The notes under the pieces: generated by a model
Told to the model about the DNA's origin: nothing
Seen by the model: the letters and a program-made list of their open reading frames with translations, nothing else
Database searches by the model: none
Origin: Actinoplanes lobatus
Lineage (GTDB): Bacteria > Actinomycetota > Actinomycetes > Mycobacteriales > Micromonosporaceae
DNA length: 64,000 bases
NCBI RefSeq assembly: GCF_014205215.1
Contig: NZ_JACHNC010000001.1
Location: 439,001-503,000 of the forward strand
Reading direction: 5' to 3'
Program-made: the position numbers and the translations under genes
Shown: one piece after another, positions 25,095 to 33,038 of the stretch
How the letters are laid out: each line of letters starts with the position of its first letter
Numbering within the stretch: the stretch's first letter is position 1

Positions 25095-25979
25095 ATGCCA
25101 GCACTCATTCATCACACCGAGCCGGCGCCCACCTGTCTTCCACCGGACTGGTCGGGTATCGGTGGCTGCGTCCTGCCGGTGGCCGCCGGCGCTGCCACCG
25201 GCCTGCTGAGGTGTCACGCCCTCGTCCTCACCACTATCGGCCCGCTGCTCGCCGAGATCGACTTCGCCGAGCATCTGTGCGGCCCGGGCACCCTCCTCTG
25301 GATCCGTCCGGGGCAGGCGGCCCGCTTCGCCCGTCCCGGAGACGGCGACGATCCACTGACGATCGTTTTCCGACCAGGGCTGTTCGGCACGGAGGAACTG
25401 CCCGGGCTGAGCCCCGACGATCCGTCCGGCCCGGCCCGGCAGCCACTCACCCCACCCGGCCCGGCCGTCTTCCGGGACGTCTTCGCCCACCTGGCCGCCG
25501 ACGCGGCCGGCCCGCCCGGCCCGGTCGCCGCCGCGCTGCTGCGGCACGAGCTGGCGGCCCTGCTGCTGCGGATCGCCACCCTCGATCCGGGCTCGGAGCT
25601 GCGGGCGCACATCGAGAGCCGGACGTTCGAGCGGTTCCGGCGCCGCCTCGAGGAGCGCTATCCGCACACCCGCCGGGTCGAGGACTACGCGGCCGAGCTG
25701 GGCTGCTCGGTGCGCACCCTGACCCGGGCCAGCCTGGCGCTCACCGGCCGCACCGCGAAGCAGGTGGTCGACGACCGGGTCGCCCTGCAGGCCCGGCGGA
25801 TGCTCGCGGCGACCTCGATGTCGGTCGCCGAGGTGGGCCGCGGCCTGGGCTTCGGCGAGCCGACGAACTTCGGGCGCTTCTTCCACCGGGAGACCGGCCT
25901 GAGCCCGGGGCAGTTCCGCGGGCGGTTCGTCACCGGCCAGCCGGCCGCCATCCCGGGGCAGAGATCACCAGCCGATTGA
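25095..25979 (+). CDS. AraC-family transcriptional regulator
   Basis: A 294-residue regulator with an N-terminal cupin-like sensor (about 1-130, including ATGLLRCHALVLTTIGPLLAEID and GTLLWIRPGQAARF) and two C-terminal helix-turn-helix motifs (about 185-285): YAAELGCSVRTLTRASLALTG and MSVAEVGRGLGFGEPTNFGR, then FHRETGLSPGQFR. The arrangement matches AraC regulators that respond to a small molecule or redox cue. It stands alone between ssgB and the Rrf2 gene. ATG 25095 is the first start giving the complete cupin. Confidence 0.9.
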   Translation: MPALIHHTEPAPTCLPPDWSGIGGCVLPVAAGAATGLLRCHALVLTTIGPLLAEIDFAEHLCGPGTLLWIRPGQAARFARPGDGDDPLTIVFRPGLFGTEELPGLSPDDPSGPARQPLTPPGPAVFRDVFAHLAADAAGPPGPVAAALLRHELAALLLRIATLDPGSELRAHIESRTFERFRRRLEERYPHTRRVEDYAAELGCSVRTLTRASLALTGRTAKQVVDDRVALQARRMLAATSMSVAEVGRGLGFGEPTNFGRFFHRETGLSPGQFRGRFVTGQPAAIPGQRSPAD

Positions 25980-26010
25980 CCCCTAATTCCCACAAACCCC
26001 TGGGGTATGT

Positions 26011-26023
26011 GCATCCGGGATGC
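26011..26023 (+). promoter_or_regulatory. Palindrome in the Rrf2 promoter
   Basis: GCATCC-G-GGATGC is a perfect 13-bp palindrome, 23 nt before the Rrf2 start and just upstream of the CATGAT/GATAGT -10-like sequence. It is a plausible autoregulatory operator. Confidence 0.5.
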
Positions 26024-26045
26024 GAGGCCGGGGCATGATAGTCAG

Positions 26046-26501
26046 GTGCAGATCTCCGCGCGCGGCGACTACGCGGTCCGGGCCGCCCTCAGTTTGGCGC
26101 AGGCCTACCCCGCACTGATGTCCGCTCAGGCCATTGCCCAAGACCAGAACATGCCACGCAAGTTCCTCGAAGCGGTCCTAGCCGACCTGCGCCGTGCCGG
26201 TGTGGTGCGGGCGCAACGAGGCGCCGAGGGCGGCTACACACTGTCGCACCCCCCGCGGGACGTGACCATCGGTCAGATCCTGCGGGCGGTCGACGGACCG
26301 CTCGCCGGCGTGCGCGGCCTTCGTCCCGAGGAGACTCAGTACTCGGGCGCCGCCGAGAACCTGCCCAACCTGTGGGTGGCGGTGCGCGCTGCGGTCCGTG
26401 AGGTGGTCGACGAGGTGAGCCTCGCCGAGCTGATCAGCGGGCGGATGCCGGCGCACGTGCGCAAGCTGACCACCCGACCGGACGCCTGGCAGCCACGCTG
26501 A
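26046..26501 (+). CDS. Rrf2-family regulator without Fe-S cysteines
   Basis: A 151-residue winged-helix regulator starting at GTG 26046 (VQISARGDYAVRA, the family's normal start). The HTH includes MSAQAIAQDQNMPRKFLEAVLADLRRAG and the wing AQRGAEGGYTL. The region that holds three Fe-S cysteines in IscR, NsrR and RsrR has none here (VRGLRPEETQYSGAAENLP), so it cannot carry that cluster and probably senses something else. No Shine-Dalgarno site is seen; the mRNA is probably leaderless. Confidence 0.88.
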   Translation: MQISARGDYAVRAALSLAQAYPALMSAQAIAQDQNMPRKFLEAVLADLRRAGVVRAQRGAEGGYTLSHPPRDVTIGQILRAVDGPLAGVRGLRPEETQYSGAAENLPNLWVAVRAAVREVVDEVSLAELISGRMPAHVRKLTTRPDAWQPR

Positions 26502-26556
26502 CGTTTGTGGATCCGGCCGATCGGGAACCGATGCGCCATCAGAAAGGAGCTTTCCG

Positions 26557-26739
26557 ATGGGCATCGTCTACCGCAGCCGGAAGAAGATCGGTCCGCTGGT
26601 CCTGAACTTCACCGAGAACGGCTACTCGTCCTGGAGCCTCAAGATCGGGCGCTGGTCGTGGAACTCCAAGACCCGCGCCCACCGCGTCGACCTGCCCGGC
26701 CCGCTGTCGTGGAAGCAGGACAGGAGCCGCTCCCGCTAG
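26557..26739 (+). CDS. DUF4236-like small protein
   Basis: A 60-residue basic protein with AAAGGAGC 6 nt before ATG 26557. It begins MGIVYRSRKKIGPLVLNFTENG, resembling the DUF4236 pattern (aromatic-basic start, GP-[LV]-[LR]-[LV]-N, then G-x-S-S-W-S), and ends in LPGPLSW. The family is widespread and uncharacterised, often within larger proteins. Its stop overlaps the convergent next gene by 4 nt. Confidence 0.75.
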   Translation: MGIVYRSRKKIGPLVLNFTENGYSSWSLKIGRWSWNSKTRAHRVDLPGPLSWKQDRSRSR

Positions 26740-27635
26740 GAGCGGATCACCACGTCGCCACCGAGCCGTCCGTGCGCGGGCTCCCGCGTAACGGTGCCCG
26801 CGTCGATCATCGCGTGCAGCACCCGGGTCGCGTCGGCGGCCCGGTAGACGGTCTCGGTGAGGGCGAAGGTGCGCAGCTCGGTCACGGTCGCCCGGCCCAC
26901 CTCGGACAGGTGGGCCAGCAGTTCACGGCGCAGCGGACCGGGATCGGGGTGGAGCGCGATGTCGATCAGGTGGCGCTCCGGATCGGCGGGATCGCGTAGG
27001 CGTACCCCCGCGAATTCATCGACCGCCCAGAGCGCCTCCTTGAAGCTCTCCAGGCTCTTCCCCGAGGTGGTGGCGAAAGCCACCACCTCGCCGGGCTCCG
27101 GGCCGGTCGCCAACTCGGCCGCCGTGACCAGCGGAAACCCCAGGCCCCGATAGGGGTCGACCGGGCTTCCCGGCGGCAGCACCAGCAGCACCTCGGCCGG
27201 CCTTCCGGACGCGATCGCACCGACGGTGGTCACCGCGGGCGGTTCACCCACGGCCGTCGCGTCGAGAAAACCCATCATCGGTACGCGCGACGCGCCCGCC
27301 GCACGCAAGGCCACCGCGAGCCGCTCGTCCGTCCCGCCGCCCACCGGAAGCACCGTGAGCCCGGCCCCCGCCCCGGCGTCCCGTTGCGCCGCGGTGAGCC
27401 GCTCCCCCACCCCGGCGACGTCGGCGCCCACCGCCACCATGGACAGTTCCCGCCCGCGGGACAGGCCGGGCAGGTCGGCCAGGACACGGACCGCCGCCTC
27501 GGCGGCCACCCCGCCGTCCGCATCGGCGTAGCCGTGCACATAGGTCGCCCGGCGGGCGTGATGAAGCGCACCCGCGGCCCATGCCTGCAGGTGACGGACG
27601 AGTAGTTCACGTTTCACGGCTCCGATTGGGGACAT
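26736..27635 (-). CDS. TcmP-like protein (degenerate three-Cys-motif partner)
   Basis: A 299-residue protein. The start VKRELLVRHLQAWAAG, then TYVHGYADADGG, resembles the opening of three-Cys-motif partner proteins (K-x-E-[IL]-L-x-x-Y-L, Y-[IV]-D-x-[FY]-A-G-x-G), which have a methyltransferase-like fold. The acidic and aromatic signature residues are partly replaced. A C-terminal winged-helix-like segment (LLAHLSEVGRATVTELRTFAL) is also seen in that family. No three-Cys partner gene is adjacent. Function is unknown in general; TcmP genes occur in defence-like settings. The assignment is tentative. Confidence 0.5.
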   Translation of the reverse strand: MSPIGAVKRELLVRHLQAWAAGALHHARRATYVHGYADADGGVAAEAAVRVLADLPGLSRGRELSMVAVGADVAGVGERLTAAQRDAGAGAGLTVLPVGGGTDERLAVALRAAGASRVPMMGFLDATAVGEPPAVTTVGAIASGRPAEVLLVLPPGSPVDPYRGLGFPLVTAAELATGPEPGEVVAFATTSGKSLESFKEALWAVDEFAGVRLRDPADPERHLIDIALHPDPGPLRRELLAHLSEVGRATVTELRTFALTETVYRAADATRVLHAMIDAGTVTREPAHGRLGGDVVIRS

Positions 27636-27692
27636 ACCGCAGTTTCTACCCTGTCCACTTAGCTACCGGAAACTTGTACCCAGGGTGTTCGC

Positions 27693-29264
27693 ATGAGCAC
27701 TATGGGATACATGGCCCCTCCGCTCGCCGAACTGACCGCCCAGGCGCAGACACTCACGTCCGCCGGCGACCTCATGGGCGCCCGGGCCGTCCTCGACGAC
27801 GTCCTCCGCGGCGCCGACGCCGATCCGCGCCGCGCCACCGCCGACCTCGCGGTGGCCGCCGCCCTGCACGCCCGGGTCCTGATCGCCCTCGGCGACCCCG
27901 AGTCGGCCCGGCTGTGGGCCGCCTTCGCGCACTCCGCCGAGGAGCGGCTGCACGGCCCGCGCGACGAGCGCACCATCGCGGCCGCCGCCATGCACGCCGC
28001 GGTCCTCCAGCGGATCGGCCAGCACGGCCGGGCCGCCTCCGTCTACCACGACCTGATCGGCGAGCTGGCCCTGATGGACGGCCCCGACTCGCCGCGGGTG
28101 CTGGCCGCCGAGGCCGACCTGGCCACCGCCGAGCACGCGGCGGGCCACTGCGGCACGGCCCGGGCCCGGCTGGCCCGCGCCTGGCGGCGGCACAGCCGGG
28201 TGCACGGCGACGCCGCACCGGCCGGCATCAAGATGCTGGCCCGGCTGGGCGCCATGGAGCGCGAGTGCGGCCGCGACGAGGAGGCCCGCGAGCATCTGCG
28301 GCTGGCCGGCGAGCTGAGCGCCCGCCACCTGCCGGCCGACCACCCGCTGGCCCGGCAGGCGGCCGCACTGGCCGGCGGCTCGGCCTCCGGGCGGCACACC
28401 TGCGGCACCCGGGACTCCTCCGGCGGGCGCCCGTTCCGGCCGTTCCCGCGCCGCCCCACGGTTCCCGACACGACCGGGGCCCGGCCGTCGGTGTTCCCGG
28501 CCGAGGCGCCCGGCCAGCCACCGCCCGACGACCGGCCCACCGACCCCAACGGAACGGTCTACCCGGTTCCGGCCGACGAGCTGTTCGACGACATGCCACC
28601 CGCCGACAACCGCGAGACCGACCCCAACGGCACCGTCTACCAGCAGCCGCTCTATCTCAGCGACCTGCACCAGCTGCCCGGCGACCTGACCGGCCGGCAC
28701 GCCCGGGCCGACACGCCACCGCCACTGCCCGGCAACCGCGCGCCGGACTACGGCGACGACGGCCGCCCCCTGCCGGTCGGCACCGCGCCGACCGGCACCC
28801 GCAGCGATCCGCCGAACTCGCGGCGCCTCCCGGTCCGTACCGACCGGCCCTCCGGATCCCGCGTCGCCCACCCGCTGCTGCTGGCCACGGTGCTCGCCGC
28901 CGGGGTGGCGGCGGCCGCCGTCGTGGTCATCCTGACGCTGCCCGGAGCGGACGGGGCCACCCAGCCGACCAGCCCACCGGCCGCCCAGGAGCCGGCGAAA
29001 CCCTCCACCGCGCCGGGCGCCCCACAGAACGTGCGGTTGCGTGACAACGGCGACAGCGTCTCCCTCCAGTGGGTCTACCCCCGTGACGCCACGGAGGCGG
29101 TGCTGATCACCGGAGGCCGGGCCGGGCAGCCACCTGTCAAGATCGCGGACCTGCCCGCGGGGGCCGCCGACTACGTCGTCTACAGCCTCAACGAGAAGCT
29201 GAACTACTGCTTCACCGTCGCGGTGGGCGACGCGGCCGCCGCGCCGGTCTGCACCCGCCGTTGA
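27693..29264 (+). CDS. TPR protein with single TM and extracellular Fn3-like domain
   Basis: A 523-residue membrane protein. Residues 1-225 form tetratricopeptide-like helical pairs (AAALHARVLIALGDPESARLW, LQRIGQHGRAASVYHDLIGEL). A Pro-rich linker (about 240-385) contains the octapeptide TDPNGTVY twice. A membrane helix (about 392-412) is followed by a Thr/Pro stalk and a fibronectin-III-like domain (about 430-522; APQNVRLRDNGDSVSLQW, with YCFTVAVGD). The start is taken at ATG 27693; ATG 27702 is possible. It is followed by the TPR-GGDEF cyclase gene in the same orientation, about 90 nt apart. It may link an external cue to that cyclase; this is inference. Confidence 0.75.
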   Translation: MSTMGYMAPPLAELTAQAQTLTSAGDLMGARAVLDDVLRGADADPRRATADLAVAAALHARVLIALGDPESARLWAAFAHSAEERLHGPRDERTIAAAAMHAAVLQRIGQHGRAASVYHDLIGELALMDGPDSPRVLAAEADLATAEHAAGHCGTARARLARAWRRHSRVHGDAAPAGIKMLARLGAMERECGRDEEAREHLRLAGELSARHLPADHPLARQAAALAGGSASGRHTCGTRDSSGGRPFRPFPRRPTVPDTTGARPSVFPAEAPGQPPPDDRPTDPNGTVYPVPADELFDDMPPADNRETDPNGTVYQQPLYLSDLHQLPGDLTGRHARADTPPPLPGNRAPDYGDDGRPLPVGTAPTGTRSDPPNSRRLPVRTDRPSGSRVAHPLLLATVLAAGVAAAAVVVILTLPGADGATQPTSPPAAQEPAKPSTAPGAPQNVRLRDNGDSVSLQWVYPRDATEAVLITGGRAGQPPVKIADLPAGAADYVVYSLNEKLNYCFTVAVGDAAAAPVCTRR

Positions 29265-29305
29265 CACCGCAACCGTTTCGCAACCGATCGGGATCCCCTC
29301 TGCCA

Positions 29306-29334
29306 CCGTGACACCGGACCGTGAACTGTCACGG
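29306..29334 (+). promoter_or_regulatory. Inverted repeat upstream of the TPR-GGDEF gene
   Basis: CCGTGAC (29306-29312) and GTCACGG (29328-29334) are perfect inverted arms with a 15-nt spacer, ending 23 nt before the start codon. It may be an operator. Confidence 0.4.
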
Positions 29335-29357
29335 CGCGACTACAGGAAGTAGGGACA

Positions 29358-30932
29358 GTGACGACGGAAACGGCGAGCCGGGTTCCCACCGAGTCTCATG
29401 ACGAGCTCGTCGCGCTCGAATCCGCCCTGGCGGAACTCGAGTCCCGGCCCCCGTCCCAGTTCCGGTCGCTCTGGGAGCCCGCCATCGAACTGCGGCAGCG
29501 GGCCACCGAACTCGGCGCCGAGGAGATCGCCCAGCGCGCCGCCCTGCTCCAGGCCGGGGTGCTGCTCCGCAAGGGGCGCACCGGCGAGGGCGGGCAGCTG
29601 GCCCACCAGGTCCGGGCCTGGGCCGAGCAGCACGACGAGCGGTACATCCTGGCCCGCGCGCACCGCGAGCTGTCCGTGTTCTACCGGCACGTCGGCGACT
29701 ACTCGGACGGGCTGACCCACGCCGTGCAGAGCGTCGCCTTCCTCACCGACGACGTACCGCCCCACCTGCGCGCCCGGCACCTGATGACGCTCGCGGTCGC
29801 GCTGGACGACACCGGCGCCCACGAGGACGGCAAACGCCGCTCCCAGGAGGCCCTCGCACTGTCCGCGACGGCGGGCGACCACGAGATGATGATGTCGGTG
29901 CTCAACAACATGGCGTACACCGCGGTGGAGGTCGGCGACGAGCCGGAGGCCCGGATGCTGGTCGGGCAGATGCGCGAGATCGAGGCCCGGACCGGGTGCC
30001 GGTTCACCGCCAACGAGCTGGACACCATGGCCCAGGTCGAGCTGATGGGTGGCCGCTACGCCGCCGTCGAGCAACTGATCTCCCCGGTGCTCGCCGACCT
30101 GGTCGCCGCCACCGAGGGCGACGCCGTCGCCGAATGCCAGCTCACCCTGGCCCAGGCCCGCCGCCTGGCCGGCCGGCACGACGACGCGCAGGCCGCCCTG
30201 GACGCGACCGGTCGCCTCTGCGCCGAACGGGGCCTGGCCGCCATCGGCGCCCGGGTCCGGCAGGAGCAGGCCGCGCTCTTCGCCGGCACCGGACGGTTCG
30301 CCGAGGCGTACGAGGAACATCGCGCCTTCCACGCCGCGGCCACCGCCCTCCAGTCGGTGCAGCGCGACGCCCGGGCGCGGGCGTTGCAGGCCGTCTTCGA
30401 GGCCGACGAGGCCCGCCGCGACAGCGAACACTTCCGCGAGATGGCCCACCGCGACGCCCTGACCGGCCTCTACAACCGCCGCTACGTCAACGAACGGGTA
30501 CCGGCCCTGCTGCTGGAGGCCGCCGCCCGCCGGATGCCGCTGTCGATGGCCATCATCGACCTGGACCACTTCAAACTGATCAACGACACCCTCTCGCACA
30601 GCACCGGCGACATGGTCCTCCAGCACGTCGCCGAGTTGCTGGAGGAGTCCGCCCCCGGCCCGGCCGTCGCCGCGCGCATGGGCGGCGAGGAATTCCTGCT
30701 GGTCCTGCCGGGCATCGACGCCGAAGAGGCCGCGATCTGCTGCGAGGGCCTCCGCCTGCGCATCCGCGCCCACGGCTGGGAACCCATCACCGGCGCCCTC
30801 CAGGTCACCACCAGCATCGGCGTGACCACGACCGCCGAGGGCCGCGACACCTTCTCGGCGCTGCTCTCCATCGCCGACCGCAACCTCTACACCGCCAAGC
30901 GAGGCGGCCGCGACCGCGTCGTCGCGGACTGA
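29358..30932 (+). CDS. Cytosolic TPR-GGDEF diguanylate cyclase
   Basis: A 524-residue soluble protein from GTG 29358 with AGGAAGTAGGGACA before it. About 350 residues of tetratricopeptide-like repeats (for example ARAHRELSVFYRHVGDYSDGL, in part) precede a GGDEF domain: HRDALTGLYNRRYVNE, IIDLDHFKLINDTLSH, and the catalytic signature MGGEEF at 441-446. The position of the RxxD inhibitory site is not conserved (PGPAVAAR precedes the signature), so this cyclase should lack product inhibition, unlike the one at 12.1-13.6 kb. The TPR part probably docks a partner protein. A terminator follows. Confidence 0.92.
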   Translation: MTTETASRVPTESHDELVALESALAELESRPPSQFRSLWEPAIELRQRATELGAEEIAQRAALLQAGVLLRKGRTGEGGQLAHQVRAWAEQHDERYILARAHRELSVFYRHVGDYSDGLTHAVQSVAFLTDDVPPHLRARHLMTLAVALDDTGAHEDGKRRSQEALALSATAGDHEMMMSVLNNMAYTAVEVGDEPEARMLVGQMREIEARTGCRFTANELDTMAQVELMGGRYAAVEQLISPVLADLVAATEGDAVAECQLTLAQARRLAGRHDDAQAALDATGRLCAERGLAAIGARVRQEQAALFAGTGRFAEAYEEHRAFHAAATALQSVQRDARARALQAVFEADEARRDSEHFREMAHRDALTGLYNRRYVNERVPALLLEAAARRMPLSMAIIDLDHFKLINDTLSHSTGDMVLQHVAELLEESAPGPAVAARMGGEEFLLVLPGIDAEEAAICCEGLRLRIRAHGWEPITGALQVTTSIGVTTTAEGRDTFSALLSIADRNLYTAKRGGRDRVVAD

Positions 30933-30937
30933 CGCCC

Positions 30938-30952
30938 GGCCGGTGGTCGGCC
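30938..30952 (+). terminator. Terminator after the TPR-GGDEF gene
   Basis: A short hairpin, GGCCG-GTGGT-CGGCC, followed by TTTCCCCTTT, begins 6 nt after the stop codon. The stem is short but the T-containing tail supports it. Confidence 0.55.
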
Positions 30953-31141
30953 TTTCCCCTTTCCGGTACGAGCGGCGACCGGTCCCCTGGGTACCACGCG
31001 AGCCAGGCGCCGGGTCACGGCCGTAACGCGCCCACCGGCGCAAGGCGCGGCGAGACCTCACCCCTTTCCGCGCCCGGCACCACGCCTTCCACCGGCGGGC
31101 GGGCGCCGAAAAATGTCAGAGGGTGCTGACATCATCGGGGC

Positions 31142-31663
31142 ATGCTCGATGATGCGCCGATCGTCTTTCCGTCTCCCACCGTCCCGGCCGCCGGGCGAGC
31201 CGAGGTCTTCGTCCGCTACCTGGACTATTTCCGGGAAAGTCTGCTGGCCAAGGCGTCCGCGCTGCCCGACGCCGAGCTGCGCTCCAGCCGCCTGCCCAGC
31301 GGGTGGACACCGTTGGAGCTGGTCAAGCACCTGCGCTTCGTCGAGCTCCGCTGGATCGAGTGGGGCTTCCAGGGTCGTGACGTCGGCGATCCGTGGGGCG
31401 ACCGGCGTGACGACCGCTGGCATGTCGGCCCATCGGAGACCCTGGCCGGCCTGGCGGCCGCGCTGCGCGCCCAGGGCGAGCACACGACCGCCGTGATCAC
31501 CGGCAGCGATTTGACCACGGTCGGGCAACCGGGCCCCCGGTGGGGCGGTGACGACCCAGCCAACCTGGAGCGGGTCCTCTTCCACCTGCTCCAGGAGTAT
31601 GCCCGCCATCTCGGCCACCTCGACATCGTCGCCGAGATCGCCGGCGGCCCCACCGGCGAGTAA
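31142..31663 (+). CDS. DinB-like (DUF664) protein
   Basis: A 173-residue four-helix-bundle protein of the DinB superfamily, in which three His usually bind a divalent metal. Visible are [20 protein letters not shown] and, near the C-terminus, [15 protein letters not shown], with the family's typical H-x-x-H arrangement. Actinobacterial members include mycothiol-dependent transferases and isomerases, so a thiol-related detoxification role is possible but unproven. The start is ATG 31142. A 9-bp minisatellite begins 28 nt after the stop. Confidence 0.82.
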   Translation: MLDDAPIVFPSPTVPAAGRAEVFVRYLDYFRESLLAKASALPDAELRSSRLPSGWTPLELVKHLRFVELRWIEWGFQGRDVGDPWGDRRDDRWHVGPSETLAGLAAALRAQGEHTTAVITGSDLTTVGQPGPRWGGDDPANLERVLFHLLQEYARHLGHLDIVAEIAGGPTGE

Positions 31664-31691
31664 CCACCCCTCTCCGCGCCTGCCGCAAGCC

Positions 31692-31898
31692 GCGGGCAGC
31701 GCGGGCAGCGCGGGCAGCGCGGGCAGCACGGGCAGCACGGGCAGCACGGGCAGCACGGGCAGCACGGGCAGCACGGGCAGCACGGGCAGCACGGGCAGCA
31801 CGGGCAGCACGGGCAGCACGGGCAGCACGGGCAGCACGGGCAGCACGGGCAGCACGGGCAGCACGGGCAGCACGGGCAGCACGGGCAGCACGGGCAGC
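31692..31898. repeat. 23-copy 9-bp minisatellite
   Basis: Four GCGGGCAGC units followed by nineteen ACGGGCAGC units, 207 bp in all, without interruption. Both strands stay open in several frames (GST or LPV repeats), but there is no start, ribosome site or flanking domain, so I do not call a gene. The near-perfect unit identity suggests recent expansion by slippage. Confidence 0.95.
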
Positions 31899-31899
31899 G

Positions 31900-32221
31900 G
31901 TGATCTTGGACGATTGGCCACCGGATTGAGCCTTTTTCTTGGTCGCCCACGGCCGAATCCGCAATCCCTCGACAGCAGGACGCGTCACCCGGAGCGATCT
32001 TGAACGATTTACCATCCGCGGCGGTGGTAAATCGTTCAAGATCGCACAACAGCGGCGTGCAAAGCGGGCGAAACGGGCGCCTGTTTCCGGCGAAAGCCCC
32101 ATTTCCGCCCAGCGCGGCGGACGGCGCCCCCATTCGGCGGTTCGCCCGACCGGGCGCTTGACGTAGAACCGCAAACACCCAAGAAGAAGACTCAAGACGG
32201 TGGGGAAACGTCCAAGATCAC
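31900..32221. repeat. Hairpin element split by inserted DNA
   Basis: A left half (GTGATCTTGGACG at 31900-31912, then GATT-GGCCACC) and a right half (GGTGGGGAAA then CGTCCAAGATCAC at 32209-32221) together match one copy of the ~52-bp element family at 50.65-51.66 kb. The outer 13 bp are perfect reverse complements. About 280 bp separate the halves, including the 21-bp-stem hairpin at 31994-32045. No transposase is encoded. Confidence 0.8.
31994..32045. repeat. 21-bp perfect hairpin nested in the split element
   Basis: Arms 31994-32014 and 32025-32045 are exact reverse complements around a 10-nt loop. The outer part, GCGATCTTGAACGATT, is related to the outer part of the surrounding element. 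The length and perfection are unusual; it could be a terminator, a structured RNA or a mobile REP-like unit. Confidence 0.85.
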
Positions 32222-32267
32222 GAAGGGCTGGGGTGTGGGCTGTCAGGCCCGTGGTGAGGGGTGCTGG
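32046..32267. other. Gene-free DNA between the nested hairpin and EEP gene
   Basis: No supported gene. It carries the right half of the split element (to 32221) and then 46 bp before the EEP stop codon. No transposase or inverted-repeat ends of a known insertion sequence were found. Confidence 0.4.
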
Positions 32268-33038
32268 TCAGAGGTCGAAGTCGGCCTGGAGTGGGTAGTG
32301 GTCGGAGGCGTTGGCGGTCAGGTCGTCGCGGATCACCCGGAGGTGCTGTGCCCGGGCGGCCAGTGGTGGGCCGGCCAGGAGGTAGTCCAGGCGGACGGGG
32401 GCGAACTCGTGGCCCGCGCAGGCGGTGGGGACGGTGTGACCGTCGCCGACGCCGGCGGTGTGCCACAGGTCGGTGAAGCCCTCCTCACGGAAAGCCGCCA
32501 GGGCCCTCGTGTCGGGGCGGCCGTCGGAGGTCAGGTGCCGCTTGCGGTAGAGGCCGGGAAGGGTGGCCAGCGCCGTCGTGTGGTCGCCGGCCGGGTCCAG
32601 GCCGTTCATGTCGCCGGCGATGAGGGTCAGGCCGTTCGGGGTGGCGTAGCGGGCGGCAAGCCAGCGGGCCTCGCGCATCCGGCGGTAGGGGGAGAACGGG
32701 TTGAGATGGACGCTGACGACCGTCAACGGGCCGACCGGGGTGGGCACCACCACCACGGCCGCGGCGTGATGCAGCCGCCAGCTGATCCGGGCGCGCCGCA
32801 CGATCCGCAGCGGCTCACGGACCAGGACGGCGACCGGCTGGGCGCGGACGGAGGGGGCCAGGTGGGCGGTCATGTCCAGGGCGGTGGCGAGTTCCCGGAG
32901 GCGGCGCCCGCCGTACCGGTGGAAGCCTTGCAGTTCCTGGAGGGTGACCACGTCGGGGCGCGCCTGATCGATCACCGTGATGATCGATGGCAGGCGGTCG
33001 CCGCCGCCGTTCTTGATGTTCCAGGTCAGCACCCTCAT
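32268..33038 (-). CDS. Endonuclease/exonuclease/phosphatase-family protein
   Basis: A 256-residue EEP-fold enzyme. ATG 33038 overlaps the PAP2 stop (ATGA). The metal and catalytic motifs are present: LTWNIKNGG (Asn), TLQELQG (Glu), TVVSVHLNPFSPYRR (His), LIAGDMNGLDP (Asp/Asn) and NASDHYPL (Asp/His). No signal peptide is seen. The family hydrolyses phosphodiesters in nucleic acids, inositol phosphates or sphingomyelin-type lipids. Coupling to a double PAP2 phosphatase suggests a phospholipid or isoprenoid-phosphate role, which is inference. Confidence 0.88.
   Translation of the reverse strand: MRVLTWNIKNGGGDRLPSIITVIDQARPDVVTLQELQGFHRYGGRRLRELATALDMTAHLAPSVRAQPVAVLVREPLRIVRRARISWRLHHAAAVVVVPTPVGPLTVVSVHLNPFSPYRRMREARWLAARYATPNGLTLIAGDMNGLDPAGDHTTALATLPGLYRKRHLTSDGRPDTRALAAFREEGFTDLWHTAGVGDGHTVPTACAGHEFAPVRLDYLLAGPPLAARAQHLRVIRDDLTANASDHYPLQADFDL

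Noticed and set aside
31058..31921. Long minus-strand frame of LPV repeats and matching GST frames
   Set aside because: They arise from the 9-bp minisatellite, whose length is a multiple of three, and have no ribosome site or real domain.
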